NCBI RefSeq assembly: GCF_010384365.1
Contig: NZ_CP048397.1
Span: 310,001 to 374,000 of the forward strand
Direction: 5' to 3'
Source of the DNA: Streptomyces sp. S4.7
GTDB lineage: Bacteria; Actinomycetota; Actinomycetes; Streptomycetales; Streptomycetaceae
Length of the DNA stretch: 64,000 nucleotides
The notes beneath the pieces are model-generated. The model was not told the origin of the DNA. It ran no database searches and saw only the letters and a list, made by a program, of their open reading frames with translations. Positions 24,513 through 33,200 of the stretch are shown one piece after another; within the stretch, counting starts at the first letter, position 1; each line of letters begins with the position of its first letter. Position numbers and translations under genes: made by a program.

Positions 24513-25280
24513 ATGGGGCGACTGGTCCCCGCGGTGACGCGGGCGTTCGACATTCTCGAACTGTTCCTGGAGGGCGACGGAAAGCTCTCCGCGCCCGATG
24601 TCATCCGCCGGCTCGGCCTGCCGCGCACCACGGTCCACGAACTGCTCACCACCCTCGCCGCGCGCTCCTACCTGGAGGCGATCCCCGAGCAGCAGGGCCG
24701 GTACCGGCTCGGTGTGCGCGCCTACCAGCTCGGCAGCCGTTACGCGGAACAGCTCGACCTCGCCGCCGAGGGCGGGCTGGTGGCGCGGGACATCGCGGAG
24801 ACCTGCGACGAGACGGTGCATGTCGCGATCCTCGAAGACCTCGACGTCATCTACATCGCGAAGGTGGACTCGACGCACACGGTCCGGATGGTCTCGGCCG
24901 CCGGCCGCCGACTGCCGGCGCACTGCACCTCGGTGGGCAAGATGCTGCTGGCGTCACTGCCGGAGCCGGAACTCGATGCCCGGCTCACGGGCAGCGAGCT
25001 GTCCGCGATGACGGCGAACAGCATCACCGACCCGGCCGTGCTGCGGGCGGCCCTCGCCGAGATCCGGCGGCGCGGCATCGCGGTCGAGCACCGGGAGTCC
25101 AACTCGGACGTGAGCTGCGTGGCCGCGCCGGTGCGCGACCGCCGGGGCCAGGTGGTGGCCGCGCTCTCCATCTCCGTCCCGATGATCCGCTGGACGGAGT
25201 CCCGCGAGGCGGAGCTGGGGCACTTGGCATCGAAGGGCGCGGAGGCGCTGTCGGCCCGCCTGGGACACCGGTCCGACTAG
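24513..25280 (+). CDS. IclR-family transcriptional regulator of the sugar-acid locus
   Basis: A 255-residue IclR protein. The winged helix-turn-helix occupies residues ~5-70 (AVTRAFDILELFLEG, LSAPDVIRRLGLPRTTVHELLTTLAARSYLE). The effector domain follows: ETCDETVHVAILEDLDVIYIAKVDS, AGRRLPAHCTSVGKMLLASLP and SCVAAPVRDRRGQVVAALSISVP. I start at ATG 24513 because the preceding frame lacks homology. It is divergent from the dehydratase-dehydrogenase operon, and four copies of one palindrome lie in its own promoter, that operon's promoter and the transporter operon's promoter. It is therefore very likely the local regulator responding to a sugar acid or its keto-deoxy product. Confidence 0.9.
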   Translation: MGRLVPAVTRAFDILELFLEGDGKLSAPDVIRRLGLPRTTVHELLTTLAARSYLEAIPEQQGRYRLGVRAYQLGSRYAEQLDLAAEGGLVARDIAETCDETVHVAILEDLDVIYIAKVDSTHTVRMVSAAGRRLPAHCTSVGKMLLASLPEPELDARLTGSELSAMTANSITDPAVLRAALAEIRRRGIAVEHRESNSDVSCVAAPVRDRRGQVVAALSISVPMIRWTESREAELGHLASKGAEALSARLGHRSD

Positions 25281-25424
25281 GCCCTGCCCGACGGCCGGCA
25301 CGCTCCCCTCCGGGGGTGGGGCGGTTGCGGTTGTCGGTCGTGGGCGGGGTGCGGGGCCTCCGGAGGGGCATGTCCGGACGGCGTGCCCCCGCAGCGGCAC
25401 CCGGCCACCACCGCGACCACCCCG

Positions 25425-25583
25425 AGCCCGGCCGGCGATTGAGGCCGAACCCGGCGCCACAGGCGCCTGTCCCGTCGCCGGGCGGGCGGATTTGAAGCCC
25501 GGCCGGCGATTGAGGACACCCGACCACCGGGCGGACCCGGTCAACGAGACCGCGCAACCACCAAGCCCGGCCGGCGATTGAGG
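25425..25583. repeat. Three copies of a 20-bp Streptomyces interspersed repeat
   Basis: The 20-mer AGCCCGGCCGGCGATTGAGG occurs exactly at 25425-25444, 25496-25515 and 25564-25583, spaced 71 and 68 nt. It belongs to a short repeat (AGCCCGnCCGGCGnTTGAGG-like) that is very common between genes in Streptomyces genomes. The spacer 25281-25865 has no convincing gene; reading frames here translate the repeats only. Confidence 0.8.
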
Positions 25584-25865
25584 CCAAAACCGCCCGCACG
25601 GCGCGGACCCCGCACCCACCCCCAAGGACTTTTCACTCGTGCGTGGCAAAGTATTTACGATCTCGACAGAAGTCTCTAGTGTTTCGTTCGACGCGTCGAC
25701 TGGTGGCGTACATGACAGCCCGCCAGCCAACCGTGAACCGCCAGAACACAGCGTCCGCATCCGTTTCCAGACCTCCGTATCCGGATCGAAGGGCTCGCCC
25801 CCGGCGGTGAACGCCGCCCACGGGCCAGGGTGTTCTTCCCGGTGCGCGAAGTGCCAGGAGGAAGA

Positions 25866-28800
25866 ATGGATCAAAGACCGAGCCGCCGGCTGCGCAGATG
25901 TCTGCTCAGCCTGCTCGCCGTCTCGTTCCTCACCACCGGTCTCGTATCGACTCCGGCCGCCGCCGAGCCCGTCGCCCGTGAACTGCCCCCGCAGGAGCCG
26001 GGCGTCACGCTGCGTGTGTTCGACGTGCAGGTGCCGCTGGACAAGATCTGCACCCTGAAGCCCGGCCAGACCCCGAACGTGGACAAGTTGATGCCCACCA
26101 TCGACTGGTCGTCGACCGAGGACTTCGGTGGGATCGGGGACAATTTCGTGTCCCAGGTCATCGGCAACATCGACGTCCCGCAGGACGGTTCCTACAACTT
26201 CCGGCTGACCAGTGACGACGGTTCACGTCTGCTGATCGACGACAAGGTCGCCATCGACCACGACGGTCTGCACGGCGCCGACCCCAAGGACGGCAGCGTC
26301 AACCTGACGGCCGGTCACCACGCCCTGCGGATCGACCACTTCGACCGCACCGGCGGCCAGAACATCACTCTCGCCTGGCAGCCCCCGGGAGCCTCCGGCT
26401 TCGCCGTCGTGCCCAACTCCGTGCTCAGCACGGACGCCGACGTCGTACGTGTTACGGCGCCCGGCCGCAAGGAGTGCGAGGGCGTCAAGGACTCCCCCGG
26501 CGACGGTCTGCCCCTGACCGACGTGCACCCCAACTACACGCTCACCGATCTGCGGCCGAGCGGCTTCGAGCCGCAGGTCACGGCGATGGACTGGCTGCCC
26601 GACGGCCGGCTCGCCGTCACCACCTGGGGTGGTACGGACAACGAGACGGGCGAGGTCTACCTCCTCAGCGATGTCACGGGCAGCACCGGGCCGGAGAAGG
26701 TCAAGGCCAAGAAGGTGGCCGAGGGCCTCAAGGAGCCGCAGGGAATCAAGTACGTCGACGGCTCGCTGTACGTGTCGCAGAAGGACGAGCTGACGGAGCT
26801 TCAGGACACCGACGGCGACGACGTCACGGACACCTACCGGAAGGTCGCGACCTGGCCGTTCGGCGGGAACTTCCACGAGTTCGCGTTCGGTCTGCTCTAC
26901 AAGGACGGCTTCTTCTATCTGAACCTGTCGGTCTCGATCAACCTGGGCGGGGCGACCACGGACCCGCAGCCCGCGAAGAACCGCGGTTCCACCATTAAGG
27001 TGAACAAGGAGACCGGCGAGGTCAGTTATGTCGCAGGCGGCCTCCGTACCCCCAACGGCATCGGCTGGGGTCCCGAGGGCGACATCTTCGTGACCGACAA
27101 CCAGGGCGGCTGGCTGCCCTCGTCGAAGCTCGTCCACGTCAAGCAGGACCGCTTCTTCAACCACTACACGAACCCCGCCGGCCCCTTCGACACCCAGCCG
27201 GTCACCAAGCCCGTGCTGTGGCTGCCGCAGAACGAGATCGCCAACTCCCCCAGCACACCGCTGCTGTTGGAGGAGGGACCGTTCGCCGGACAGATGGTCT
27301 TCGGTGACGTCACGTACGGCGGTCTCCAGCGCGGGTACCTGGAGAAGGTCAAGGGCGAGTACCAGGGCGCCGTCTTCCGTATGACCCAGGGCCTCGAAGC
27401 CGGCGTCAACCGCATCAGCATGGGCCCGGACGGTGCCATCTACGCGGGCGGTCTGGGCGCCGGCGGCAACTGGGGCCAGGAGGGCAAACTCTCCTACGGC
27501 CTCCAGAAGTTGACGCCCAACGGCGACAAGGCGTTCGACATCCTGGCGATGCGTGCCAAGCCGGGAGGCTTCGAGCTCGAATACACCAAGCCGCTCTCCG
27601 CCGAGACCATCGCCGAACTCGTCGACCGCTACGAGGTCGAGCAGTGGTACTACGCGCCGACGCCCGACTACGGCGGCCCCAAGATCGACGAGGAGACGCT
27701 GAAGATCCAGTCGGCCACCGTGTCCGCCGACGGCAAGAAGGTCACCCTCGCGATCGACGGACTCAAGTCCAACCGCGTGGTGCACGTGCGTTCGCCCCGG
27801 CCGTTCAGCGCCGAGGGCGGCGAGACGCTGTGGAGCACCGAGGCCTGGTACACCCTCAACTCGCTCGTCGGGGCCGAGGAGCCGACGAAGACGCTGTACG
27901 AGGCGGAGGAGGCGGCGCTGACCGGCGGCGCGCGGGTCGACACCGAGCACGCGGGCCACTCGGGCGGCGGCTTCGTGGACAGTTACGGGACGCAGGGCGC
28001 CACCACCACGTTCGATGTGCGGACGACGCGGGCCGGCAAGTACGACGTGGCGCTGCGCTACGCCAACGGCCCGAATCCCTTCGTCGGCGACAAGACGGTG
28101 AGCCTCTACCTCAACGGCCGCAAGATGAAACAGACGGTCCTGCCGAGCACCGGGAAGTGGGACGGCTGGGCGACGGTGACGGAGTCACTGCCGCTGAGCC
28201 GCGGGGCCAACACCATCGCGTACCGCTACGACAGCGGTGACACCGGCCATGTCAATCTCGACCTGATCACCGTCCATCCCAAGGACAGCCGCATCACGCT
28301 GTTCGACGGGAAGGACCGGTCGCAGTGGCAGCACACCGACGGCAGCGACGTCCGCTGGCCGCTGGCCGACGACGGCGCGATGGAGGTCTGCTGCGGTGAC
28401 ATCCGCACCAAACAGTCGTTCCAGGACTTCAAGTTGCACATCGAGTTCCGGGTACCGCAACTGCCACCGGATGTGACCGGCCAGGACCGCGGGAACAGCG
28501 GTGTGTATCTCCAGGAGCGGTACGAGGTCCAGATCCTGGACTCGTTCGGCAAGGAGCAGTTGGCCGACAACGACGCGGCCGCGATCTATCTGAAGAAGGC
28601 GGCGGATCTCAACGCGTCGACCGCGCCGGAGACGTGGCAGACGTACGAGATCACGTTCCGCGCCGCCCGCTTCGGCGCCGACGGGAAGAAGACCGAGGAC
28701 GCCCGCGTCAGCGTGGTGTGGAACGGCAAGACCGTCCACGACGACGTGGCCGTCAACGGTCCGACGGGTGCCGGCGCTCCGGAGACCACGGCCTCGGGCG

Positions 28801-28868
28801 CCATCCGCCTCCAGGACCACGGGAACAAGGTGCGTTACCGCAACATCTGGATCGAGCCGACGGCCTAG
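25866..28868 (+). CDS. Secreted PA14/PQQ-type propeller/CBM/DUF1080 multidomain protein
   Basis: A 1000-residue exported protein. The signal peptide (~1-36) is followed by a PA14 domain (~45-175: FVSQVIGNIDVPQDGSYNF, SDDGSRLLIDDKVAIDHDG, HALRIDHFDRTGGQ). A long soluble-dehydrogenase-like beta-propeller (~215-570) contains VTAMDWLPDGRLAVTTWGG, GLKEPQGIKYVDGSLYVSQ, GGLRTPNGIGWGPEGDIFVTDNQGGWLPSSK and ISMGPDGAIYAGG. A CBM6/35-like module follows (~665-805: TLYEAEEAALTGGARV, NTIAYRYDSGDTGHVNLD). A C-terminal DUF1080/3-keto-disaccharide-hydrolase (LamG-like) domain closes it (~812-1000: ITLFDGKDRSQWQH, GNSGVYLQERYEVQILDSFG, IRLQDHGNKVRYRNIWI). AGGAGG precedes the ATG by four bases. Probable role: binding and cleavage of oxidised glycosides outside the cell. 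Confidence 0.9.
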   Translation: MDQRPSRRLRRCLLSLLAVSFLTTGLVSTPAAAEPVARELPPQEPGVTLRVFDVQVPLDKICTLKPGQTPNVDKLMPTIDWSSTEDFGGIGDNFVSQVIGNIDVPQDGSYNFRLTSDDGSRLLIDDKVAIDHDGLHGADPKDGSVNLTAGHHALRIDHFDRTGGQNITLAWQPPGASGFAVVPNSVLSTDADVVRVTAPGRKECEGVKDSPGDGLPLTDVHPNYTLTDLRPSGFEPQVTAMDWLPDGRLAVTTWGGTDNETGEVYLLSDVTGSTGPEKVKAKKVAEGLKEPQGIKYVDGSLYVSQKDELTELQDTDGDDVTDTYRKVATWPFGGNFHEFAFGLLYKDGFFYLNLSVSINLGGATTDPQPAKNRGSTIKVNKETGEVSYVAGGLRTPNGIGWGPEGDIFVTDNQGGWLPSSKLVHVKQDRFFNHYTNPAGPFDTQPVTKPVLWLPQNEIANSPSTPLLLEEGPFAGQMVFGDVTYGGLQRGYLEKVKGEYQGAVFRMTQGLEAGVNRISMGPDGAIYAGGLGAGGNWGQEGKLSYGLQKLTPNGDKAFDILAMRAKPGGFELEYTKPLSAETIAELVDRYEVEQWYYAPTPDYGGPKIDEETLKIQSATVSADGKKVTLAIDGLKSNRVVHVRSPRPFSAEGGETLWSTEAWYTLNSLVGAEEPTKTLYEAEEAALTGGARVDTEHAGHSGGGFVDSYGTQGATTTFDVRTTRAGKYDVALRYANGPNPFVGDKTVSLYLNGRKMKQTVLPSTGKWDGWATVTESLPLSRGANTIAYRYDSGDTGHVNLDLITVHPKDSRITLFDGKDRSQWQHTDGSDVRWPLADDGAMEVCCGDIRTKQSFQDFKLHIEFRVPQLPPDVTGQDRGNSGVYLQERYEVQILDSFGKEQLADNDAAAIYLKKAADLNASTAPETWQTYEITFRAARFGADGKKTEDARVSVVWNGKTVHDDVAVNGPTGAGAPETTASGAIRLQDHGNKVRYRNIWIEPTA

Positions 28869-28883
28869 AAGGTTTGGCCCCTC

Positions 28884-28925
28884 TCCGCCCTCTCCTCGCG
28901 CCCGACCGGCCGGGGAGAGGGCGGA
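28884..28925 (+). terminator. Terminator after the DUF1080 protein gene
   Basis: A 12-bp stem (TCCGCCCTCTCC, 28884-28895, with GGAGAGGGCGGA, 28914-28925) and 18-nt loop begin 16 nt after the stop. Confidence 0.75.
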
Positions 28926-28931
28926 CCGCTT

Positions 28932-28980
28932 TCGTCACGTTGACGATATTGCGGCCTCTTCGATATCGTCACGTCGACGA
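28932..28980. promoter_or_regulatory. Tandem operator pair upstream of the SPFH/NAD-kinase-like operon
   Basis: Two near-identical 15-nt dyads occur: TCGTCA-CGT-TGACGA at 28932-28946 (perfect 6-bp arms) and TCGTCA-CGT-CGACGA at 28966-28980 (one mismatch). They are 34 bp apart, and the second ends 12 nt before the ATG. GATATT (28945-28950) between them could be a -10 element. A dedicated repressor is likely; it is not encoded next to the pair. Confidence 0.6.
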
Positions 28981-28992
28981 GAAGAGGTCATC

Positions 28993-30003
28993 ATGGCTGA
29001 CATCACCAAGCGCCCCGGCTGGCGCCATCTCCGCTCCGCCCCCACCGCCCACATCCGTCACCACCGGCGGGGCCGGCTCGTCCACGACGGTCCGGGGCTG
29101 AGCTTCTGGTTCCGGGCGCTGTCCGCGGCGCTCTCCGAAGTGCCGGTCAACGACCGGGAACTGGCGATGGCCTTCCATGCCCGCACCGCCGACTTCCAGG
29201 ACGTCACCGTCCAGGCCACCGTGACGTACCGGATCAGCGATCCCGCGCTCGCCTCGGCCCGGCTGGACTTCTCCCTCGACCCCGACACCGGCGCCTGGCG
29301 CGGCGCCCCGCTCGAACAGATCTCGACCCTGCTCACCGGGACGGCCCAGCAGCACGCGCTGGACGTCCTGGCCCGTACGCCCCTGGCCGCCGCGCTGTCC
29401 GACGGCGTCGCCGCCGTACGCGACCGGATCGACGCCGGGCTGGCGGCCGAACCCCGGCTCCCCGCCACGGGCCTTGAGGTGGTGACCGTGCGGGTCGTCG
29501 CCGTCCGGCCGGAGGCCGAGGTGGAGCGCGCGCTGCGCACACCGGCGCGCGAGCAGATCCAGCAGGAGGCGGACCGGGCGACCTACGAACGACGCGCCGT
29601 CGCGGTGCAGCGGGAGCGGGCCATCGCCGAGAACGAACTCGCCAGCCAGATCGAACTGGCCCGCCAGGAGGAGCAGTTGGTCGAGCAGCGCGGCACCAAC
29701 GCCCGCCGCGAGGCCGAGGAGAGCGCGGCGGCCGACGCCGTACGCACGGAGGCCGAGGCGGAGCGTCGCGTCCGGCTGGCCACCGCGGACGCCGACGCGG
29801 CCCGCAGGACCGGCGAGGCACGGGCGGCGGCCCAGGCGCAGTGGCTGCGGGTGCACGGCGAGGCGGACGCGGCGACGCTGCGCGCGCTGGCCGTCGAGCG
29901 GCTCGCGGAGAATCTGCCGCGCGTCGACAGCGTCACCGTGTCCCCCGACGTGCTGACCGGTCTGCTGGCCGCACTCGGACGCCAGGACGGGGAGCGGGCG
30001 TGA
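28993..30003 (+). CDS. SPFH/Band-7 domain protein
   Basis: A 336-residue protein. Residues ~20-180 form an SPFH (stomatin/prohibitin/flotillin) domain: HHRRGRLVHDGPGLSFWF, VNDRELAMAFHARTADFQDVTVQATVTYRISDP and LEVVTVRVVAVRPEAEVERALRTPAREQIQQEAD. A long Ala/Glu/Arg coiled coil follows (~185-300), as in flotillins. No N-terminal hydrophobic anchor is visible, so membrane attachment may be indirect. GAAGAGG precedes the ATG. Its stop overlaps the GTG of the next gene by four bases (GTGA), tightly coupling it to an NAD-kinase-like protein. Both are preceded by a tandem operator at 28932-28980. Confidence 0.88.
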   Translation: MADITKRPGWRHLRSAPTAHIRHHRRGRLVHDGPGLSFWFRALSAALSEVPVNDRELAMAFHARTADFQDVTVQATVTYRISDPALASARLDFSLDPDTGAWRGAPLEQISTLLTGTAQQHALDVLARTPLAAALSDGVAAVRDRIDAGLAAEPRLPATGLEVVTVRVVAVRPEAEVERALRTPAREQIQQEADRATYERRAVAVQRERAIAENELASQIELARQEEQLVEQRGTNARREAEESAAADAVRTEAEAERRVRLATADADAARRTGEARAAAQAQWLRVHGEADAATLRALAVERLAENLPRVDSVTVSPDVLTGLLAALGRQDGERA

Positions 30004-30902
30004 CGCTCGCGCCGCGGGCCGTGCTGGTCCACCGCACCACCGAGTACGAGGAGTTGCTCGCCCGGCACGGCACCCACGGCCAGGCGGCGTTCTTCCTCTC
30101 CTCCCGGGACCGGGACATCCGCGAGGTCGCCGAGCGGCACCACCGCACGCTGCGGGCGCTCGGCGACGTCGCCGCGGCCGTCCCGCACCGGTGGCGGCAG
30201 AGCCGGGTCGAGCGCGCGGACCTGGACCGGTTCCTCTTCGGTCCGGAGGACGTCGTGGTGGTGGTCGGTCAGGACGGGCTGGTCGCGAACGCCGCGAAGT
30301 ACCTCGCCGGGCAGCCCGTGGTGGGCATCGACACCGACCCCGGCCGCAATCCGGGCGTGCTGGTCCGCCATCGCGCCGCCGACGCGGGCGCACTCCTCGA
30401 GGCGGCAGTCGCCGCGGGGCGCGGCGTCGAGGAACTCACCATGGTGGAGGCGGTCGCCGACGACAGCCAGCGGCTGCTCGCGCTCAACGAGATCTGCCTC
30501 GGACCCCCGGGACACCAGACGGTCCGCTACCGGCTGAGCACCGACGACCAGGCGCCGCCCGCGCCCGAGGCTCAGGCATCGTCCGGCGTACTCGTCGGCA
30601 CGGGCACGGGCGCCACCGGATGGCTGCGCTCACTGTGGCACGAACGCGCCAGCACGCTCCCGCTGCCCGACCCCGCCGACCGCCGCCTGCTCTGGTTCGT
30701 GCGCGAGGCGTGGCCCTCCCCCACGACCGGAACGTCCCTCGTGTCGGGCGCGCTGACATCCACCGAACGGCTCTGCCTGACCGTCGAGTCCGACCGTCTG
30801 ATCGCCTTCGGCGACGGCATGGAGTCGGACGCGCTGACACTGACGTGGGGTCAGACGGTGCACGTGGGCATCTCACCGACGACACTGCGCCTGCTGAGCT
30901 AG
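30000..30902 (+). CDS. NAD-kinase-like protein coupled to the SPFH gene
   Basis: A 300-residue member of the NAD/diacylglycerol-kinase fold. Recognisable are VVVVVGQDGLVANAAKYL (in place of the GGDGTxL loop; here G-Q-D-G), VVGIDTDPGRNPGVL, LLALNEICLGPPGHQTVRYRL (NE motif) and VLVGTGTGATGW (nucleotide-phosphate loop). An N-terminal ~90-residue extension precedes the core. The Gln in place of the second Gly, and missing canonical residues, leave activity open; it may bind NAD(P)(H) without being the housekeeping kinase. The GTG start overlaps the SPFH stop. Its 3' end overlaps by four bases the stop of a convergent truncated gene. Confidence 0.8.
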   Translation: MTLAPRAVLVHRTTEYEELLARHGTHGQAAFFLSSRDRDIREVAERHHRTLRALGDVAAAVPHRWRQSRVERADLDRFLFGPEDVVVVVGQDGLVANAAKYLAGQPVVGIDTDPGRNPGVLVRHRAADAGALLEAAVAAGRGVEELTMVEAVADDSQRLLALNEICLGPPGHQTVRYRLSTDDQAPPAPEAQASSGVLVGTGTGATGWLRSLWHERASTLPLPDPADRRLLWFVREAWPSPTTGTSLVSGALTSTERLCLTVESDRLIAFGDGMESDALTLTWGQTVHVGISPTTLRLLS

Positions 30903-31756
30903 GGCGTGTCCGAAATGTCCCGCAAGTCCTGGCGGGCGTCGGCCCCCGGTCGGCCCGGACCCGGTGTCGTCCTCGGGTCCGGGCCGCCGAGGACGACTCG
31001 GTCCGCGTGGACGCTCAGTCCGGAGAACTGACCCGCCGGCCAGCCGGTGTTGGCGGTGATCTGCACCCGTACGTACCGGACGGACGCCGCCGAGGCGAAG
31101 GTGACCGTCACGGTGTTCCCGCTCGACGGGTCGAAGACCCGGGCGGGATTGGGCCCGCCGCCGCCCACGACCGGCGGGGTGGGACGGGTCGCGGTCAGCG
31201 CCAGCTCGCCCTTCAGCATCCGGCCGCCGTCGCCCGTGAGCCGCAGGTAGTAGTCCGCCGAACAGGCCGTACCGTCCTCGTCCAGCGCCCTGATCCCCGA
31301 CCCCACCGGGACCTGCGCGGCGGTCTCCGCGGTCTTGGCGATCTGGTTGCCCTCGTTGAACTCGTCGAACATCGAGATGTAGATGCCCTGCACGCCGATC
31401 CGGCACATGTTGTAGAACTGCCGCCACATGAAGTCGCCGTGCGCGCGGTGCCCCGACTGGAGGTCGCCGGGCAGGACGCACGGCTGGTAGTCGACCCCGT
31501 TGGCGTCGCAGTGGGCCTGGTCGGGCGTGTTGACGTTGGCGTAGAAGTTGTCGGCGCCCGCGATGTCCCCGATCCGGCCGACCATCCACGGCGAGAGCAT
31601 GTCGAAGGCGTGGTACACGTCGAGATACCCGGGCCGTGAGTCCTCGATGCCGCGCCGCCAGTGCGTGGGCACGCCGCCCATCACATAACAGCCGTCCGCC
31701 TTGAACCAGTTGACGACATCGAGGCAGACGGTAGGGACATGACAGTCCACCGGCAA
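30899..31756 (-). pseudogene. Truncated GH71/GH99-like glycoside hydrolase fragment with F5/8-type C domain
   Basis: The minus-strand frame (~285 codons) holds only the C-terminal part of a secreted protein of the 'glycoside hydrolase family 71/99-like' group. Blocks are DGCYVMGGVPTHWRRG, FDMLSPWMVGRIGD, WRQFYNMCRIGVQGIYISMFDEFNEGNQIAK and DGTACSADYYLRLTGDG. An F5/8-type C (discoidin) module follows (PARVFDPSSGNTVTVTFASAASVRYVRVQITANTGW, written here in pieces of one continuous domain). There is no signal peptide, and the first half of the barrel is missing upstream of ~31756. The discoidin end also looks shortened into Pro/Gly-rich sequence. It overlaps the NAD-kinase-like stop by four bases, suggesting that deletions at both ends brought the genes together. 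Confidence 0.65.
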
Positions 31757-31926
31757 GACAGAAGACTGGAATTTTCCGACTGTTCCACGTCATCCTTCGT
31801 GGCATGCGGCGAAATTCCCACTAAGATCCGAGATCCAGGGCGACACAACGAGTCGGCGGACGAGGTGAGTTCGACCGGACACCGGCTCCGGAAACCGCCG
31901 GGGCGCCGACCGCGTCCTACTCGTAC

Positions 31927-32319
31927 ATGACGGCCAGGCGCTTCTTCCCGACGGCGGCGTCCGCGCTCGGCGCGGCCCGGAAGACCGCGGTCGTCGTGCC
32001 CGCCGCGGTGCTCGTGTCGTACATCGACGCGTATCTCGTCCGCGCGAGCACCGGACCGACGGGGTGGCTGTTCGGCACCGAATTCTGGCTGGTCGCGTTG
32101 GTGCTCGCGGCGATACCCGTCCTCGGGTGGACCGACGGTGACGAGAGCTGGGTGCGGGTGTTCGTGCTCGACGCCCTCGTCACCGGCGCGGTCGCCGGGC
32201 CGCTGCTGCTCTTCCATGGCGCGCTCGTCGCCCTCGTCGCCGTGCCCGCCGTCGCCGTGCTCGGCGTGTCGGGTCTCCTTCTCGCGAGGACGTACGGGGC
32301 CGACGACCGCGGCGCCTGA
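31927..32319 (+). CDS. Small integral membrane protein, unknown function
   Basis: A 130-residue hydrophobic protein with four predicted membrane segments (AVVVPAAVLVSYIDAYLV, FWLVALVLAAIPVLGW, VLDALVTGAVAGPLLLF, LVALVAVPAVAVLGVSGLLL). No motif is recognised. The ATG at 31927 lacks a good ribosome site, so the start could be later. It lies in a run of small accessory genes between 31.9 and 33.1 kb. Confidence 0.6.
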   Translation: MTARRFFPTAASALGAARKTAVVVPAAVLVSYIDAYLVRASTGPTGWLFGTEFWLVALVLAAIPVLGWTDGDESWVRVFVLDALVTGAVAGPLLLFHGALVALVAVPAVAVLGVSGLLLARTYGADDRGA

Positions 32320-32328
32320 CTCGGTTGG

Positions 32329-32613
32329 TCAGGCCGCCCACTGCCGCGGAAGTGGCGGACGTGATCCGTCGTGCCGGCGCCGGAGTTCCTCCAACGCGAC
32401 ACGGTGACGGTGCAATTGACGGAACGACAGCAACGTGAGCACGGGGAAGGCGAGCACACCGGCCGTGCTGGTCAGCAGCGTCTGCTCGCCGGGGTGGCCC
32501 GCCCACAGGGCGGAGACGAGGCACGCGACGGCCAGCACGGACATGCCCGCGTAGGCCCATCGCACCCAGGTCAGCATTCCTGCCTGTTCCTCGGTCAACG
32601 GATAGGTGGTCAT
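32329..32613 (-). CDS. Small membrane protein with two transmembrane segments
   Basis: A 94-residue protein: a short polar start (TTYPLTEEQAGM), two hydrophobic helices (WAYAGMSVLAVACLVSALWA; LLTSTAGVLAFPVLTLLSF) and an Arg/His-rich cytoplasmic tail. No family is recognised. It is convergent with the membrane protein ending at 32319, with only nine bases between stops. Confidence 0.6.
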   Translation of the reverse strand: MTTYPLTEEQAGMLTWVRWAYAGMSVLAVACLVSALWAGHPGEQTLLTSTAGVLAFPVLTLLSFRQLHRHRVALEELRRRHDGSRPPLPRQWAA

Positions 32614-32745
32614 TCGCCTCGCCTACCCCGAATTCGCGCTGCTACCCACTGACGGCCGCCGTCACACTCGCCGACCCCGGCCGATTCAGGTCACCGGCCG
32701 GCGCGGAGGTCCCTGCCGGGGCCGGCGGCACACGCAAGTGCCCGG

Positions 32746-33117
32746 TCACACGACCTCGCCGGCGCACGCCTCATGGGCGCCGCAGGCGTAGCAGGTGTAG
32801 CGCATGCACCCGGTGCACAGCCCGATGTTCTCCAGCCGGTAGGTGTCCCGGCAGCCCTCGCACTCGGCCCGCTCCCGCAGCATGGCCTCCCAGCCGCTTC
32901 TGCCGCCGATGAAGTCGTACGAGGCGGCGACGTACTCCGACCACCCGATGTCGTGCTCGGCCCAGCGCCTGCCGTACCAGGAGTACAGCGCGAAGAATGC
33001 CTTGCCGGTCACCAGGTGGTCGCTGCCGCGGCCGTCGCGTATCCACTCCTCGACCAGTACGCCGACGCGCTCCTCAAGTGGCGGTCCGGGGCCGAGAACG
33101 ACGCGGTTGTTCCTCAT
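32746..33117 (-). CDS. Cys-rich hypothetical protein with zinc-ribbon-like C-terminus
   Basis: A 123-residue protein. The N-terminal half is helical and aromatic-rich (KAFFALYSWYGRRWAEHDIGWSEYVAASYDFIGG). The C-terminus has CEGC, CTGC, CYAC and a final Cys (ACAGEV), seven Cys with spacing suited to one or two zinc sites. I do not recognise the family; the layout recalls small actinobacterial zinc-finger proteins. The start at 33117 is the first ATG; no strong ribosome site is evident. Confidence 0.6.
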   Translation of the reverse strand: MRNNRVVLGPGPPLEERVGVLVEEWIRDGRGSDHLVTGKAFFALYSWYGRRWAEHDIGWSEYVAASYDFIGGRSGWEAMLRERAECEGCRDTYRLENIGLCTGCMRYTCYACGAHEACAGEVV

Positions 33118-33200
33118 CGCTGAATTATGCGGTCGGGCACGCTCTCCTCGACAGGTTCGGAATCAGCCTGCCGGGCGGACCCGTTCAGCCTTCGAACCGG

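Noticed and set aside
25024..25599. Minus-strand frames containing SIAGRA/QSPAGL repeats
   Set aside because: They are translations of the interspersed 20-mer and of the opposite strand of the IclR gene.
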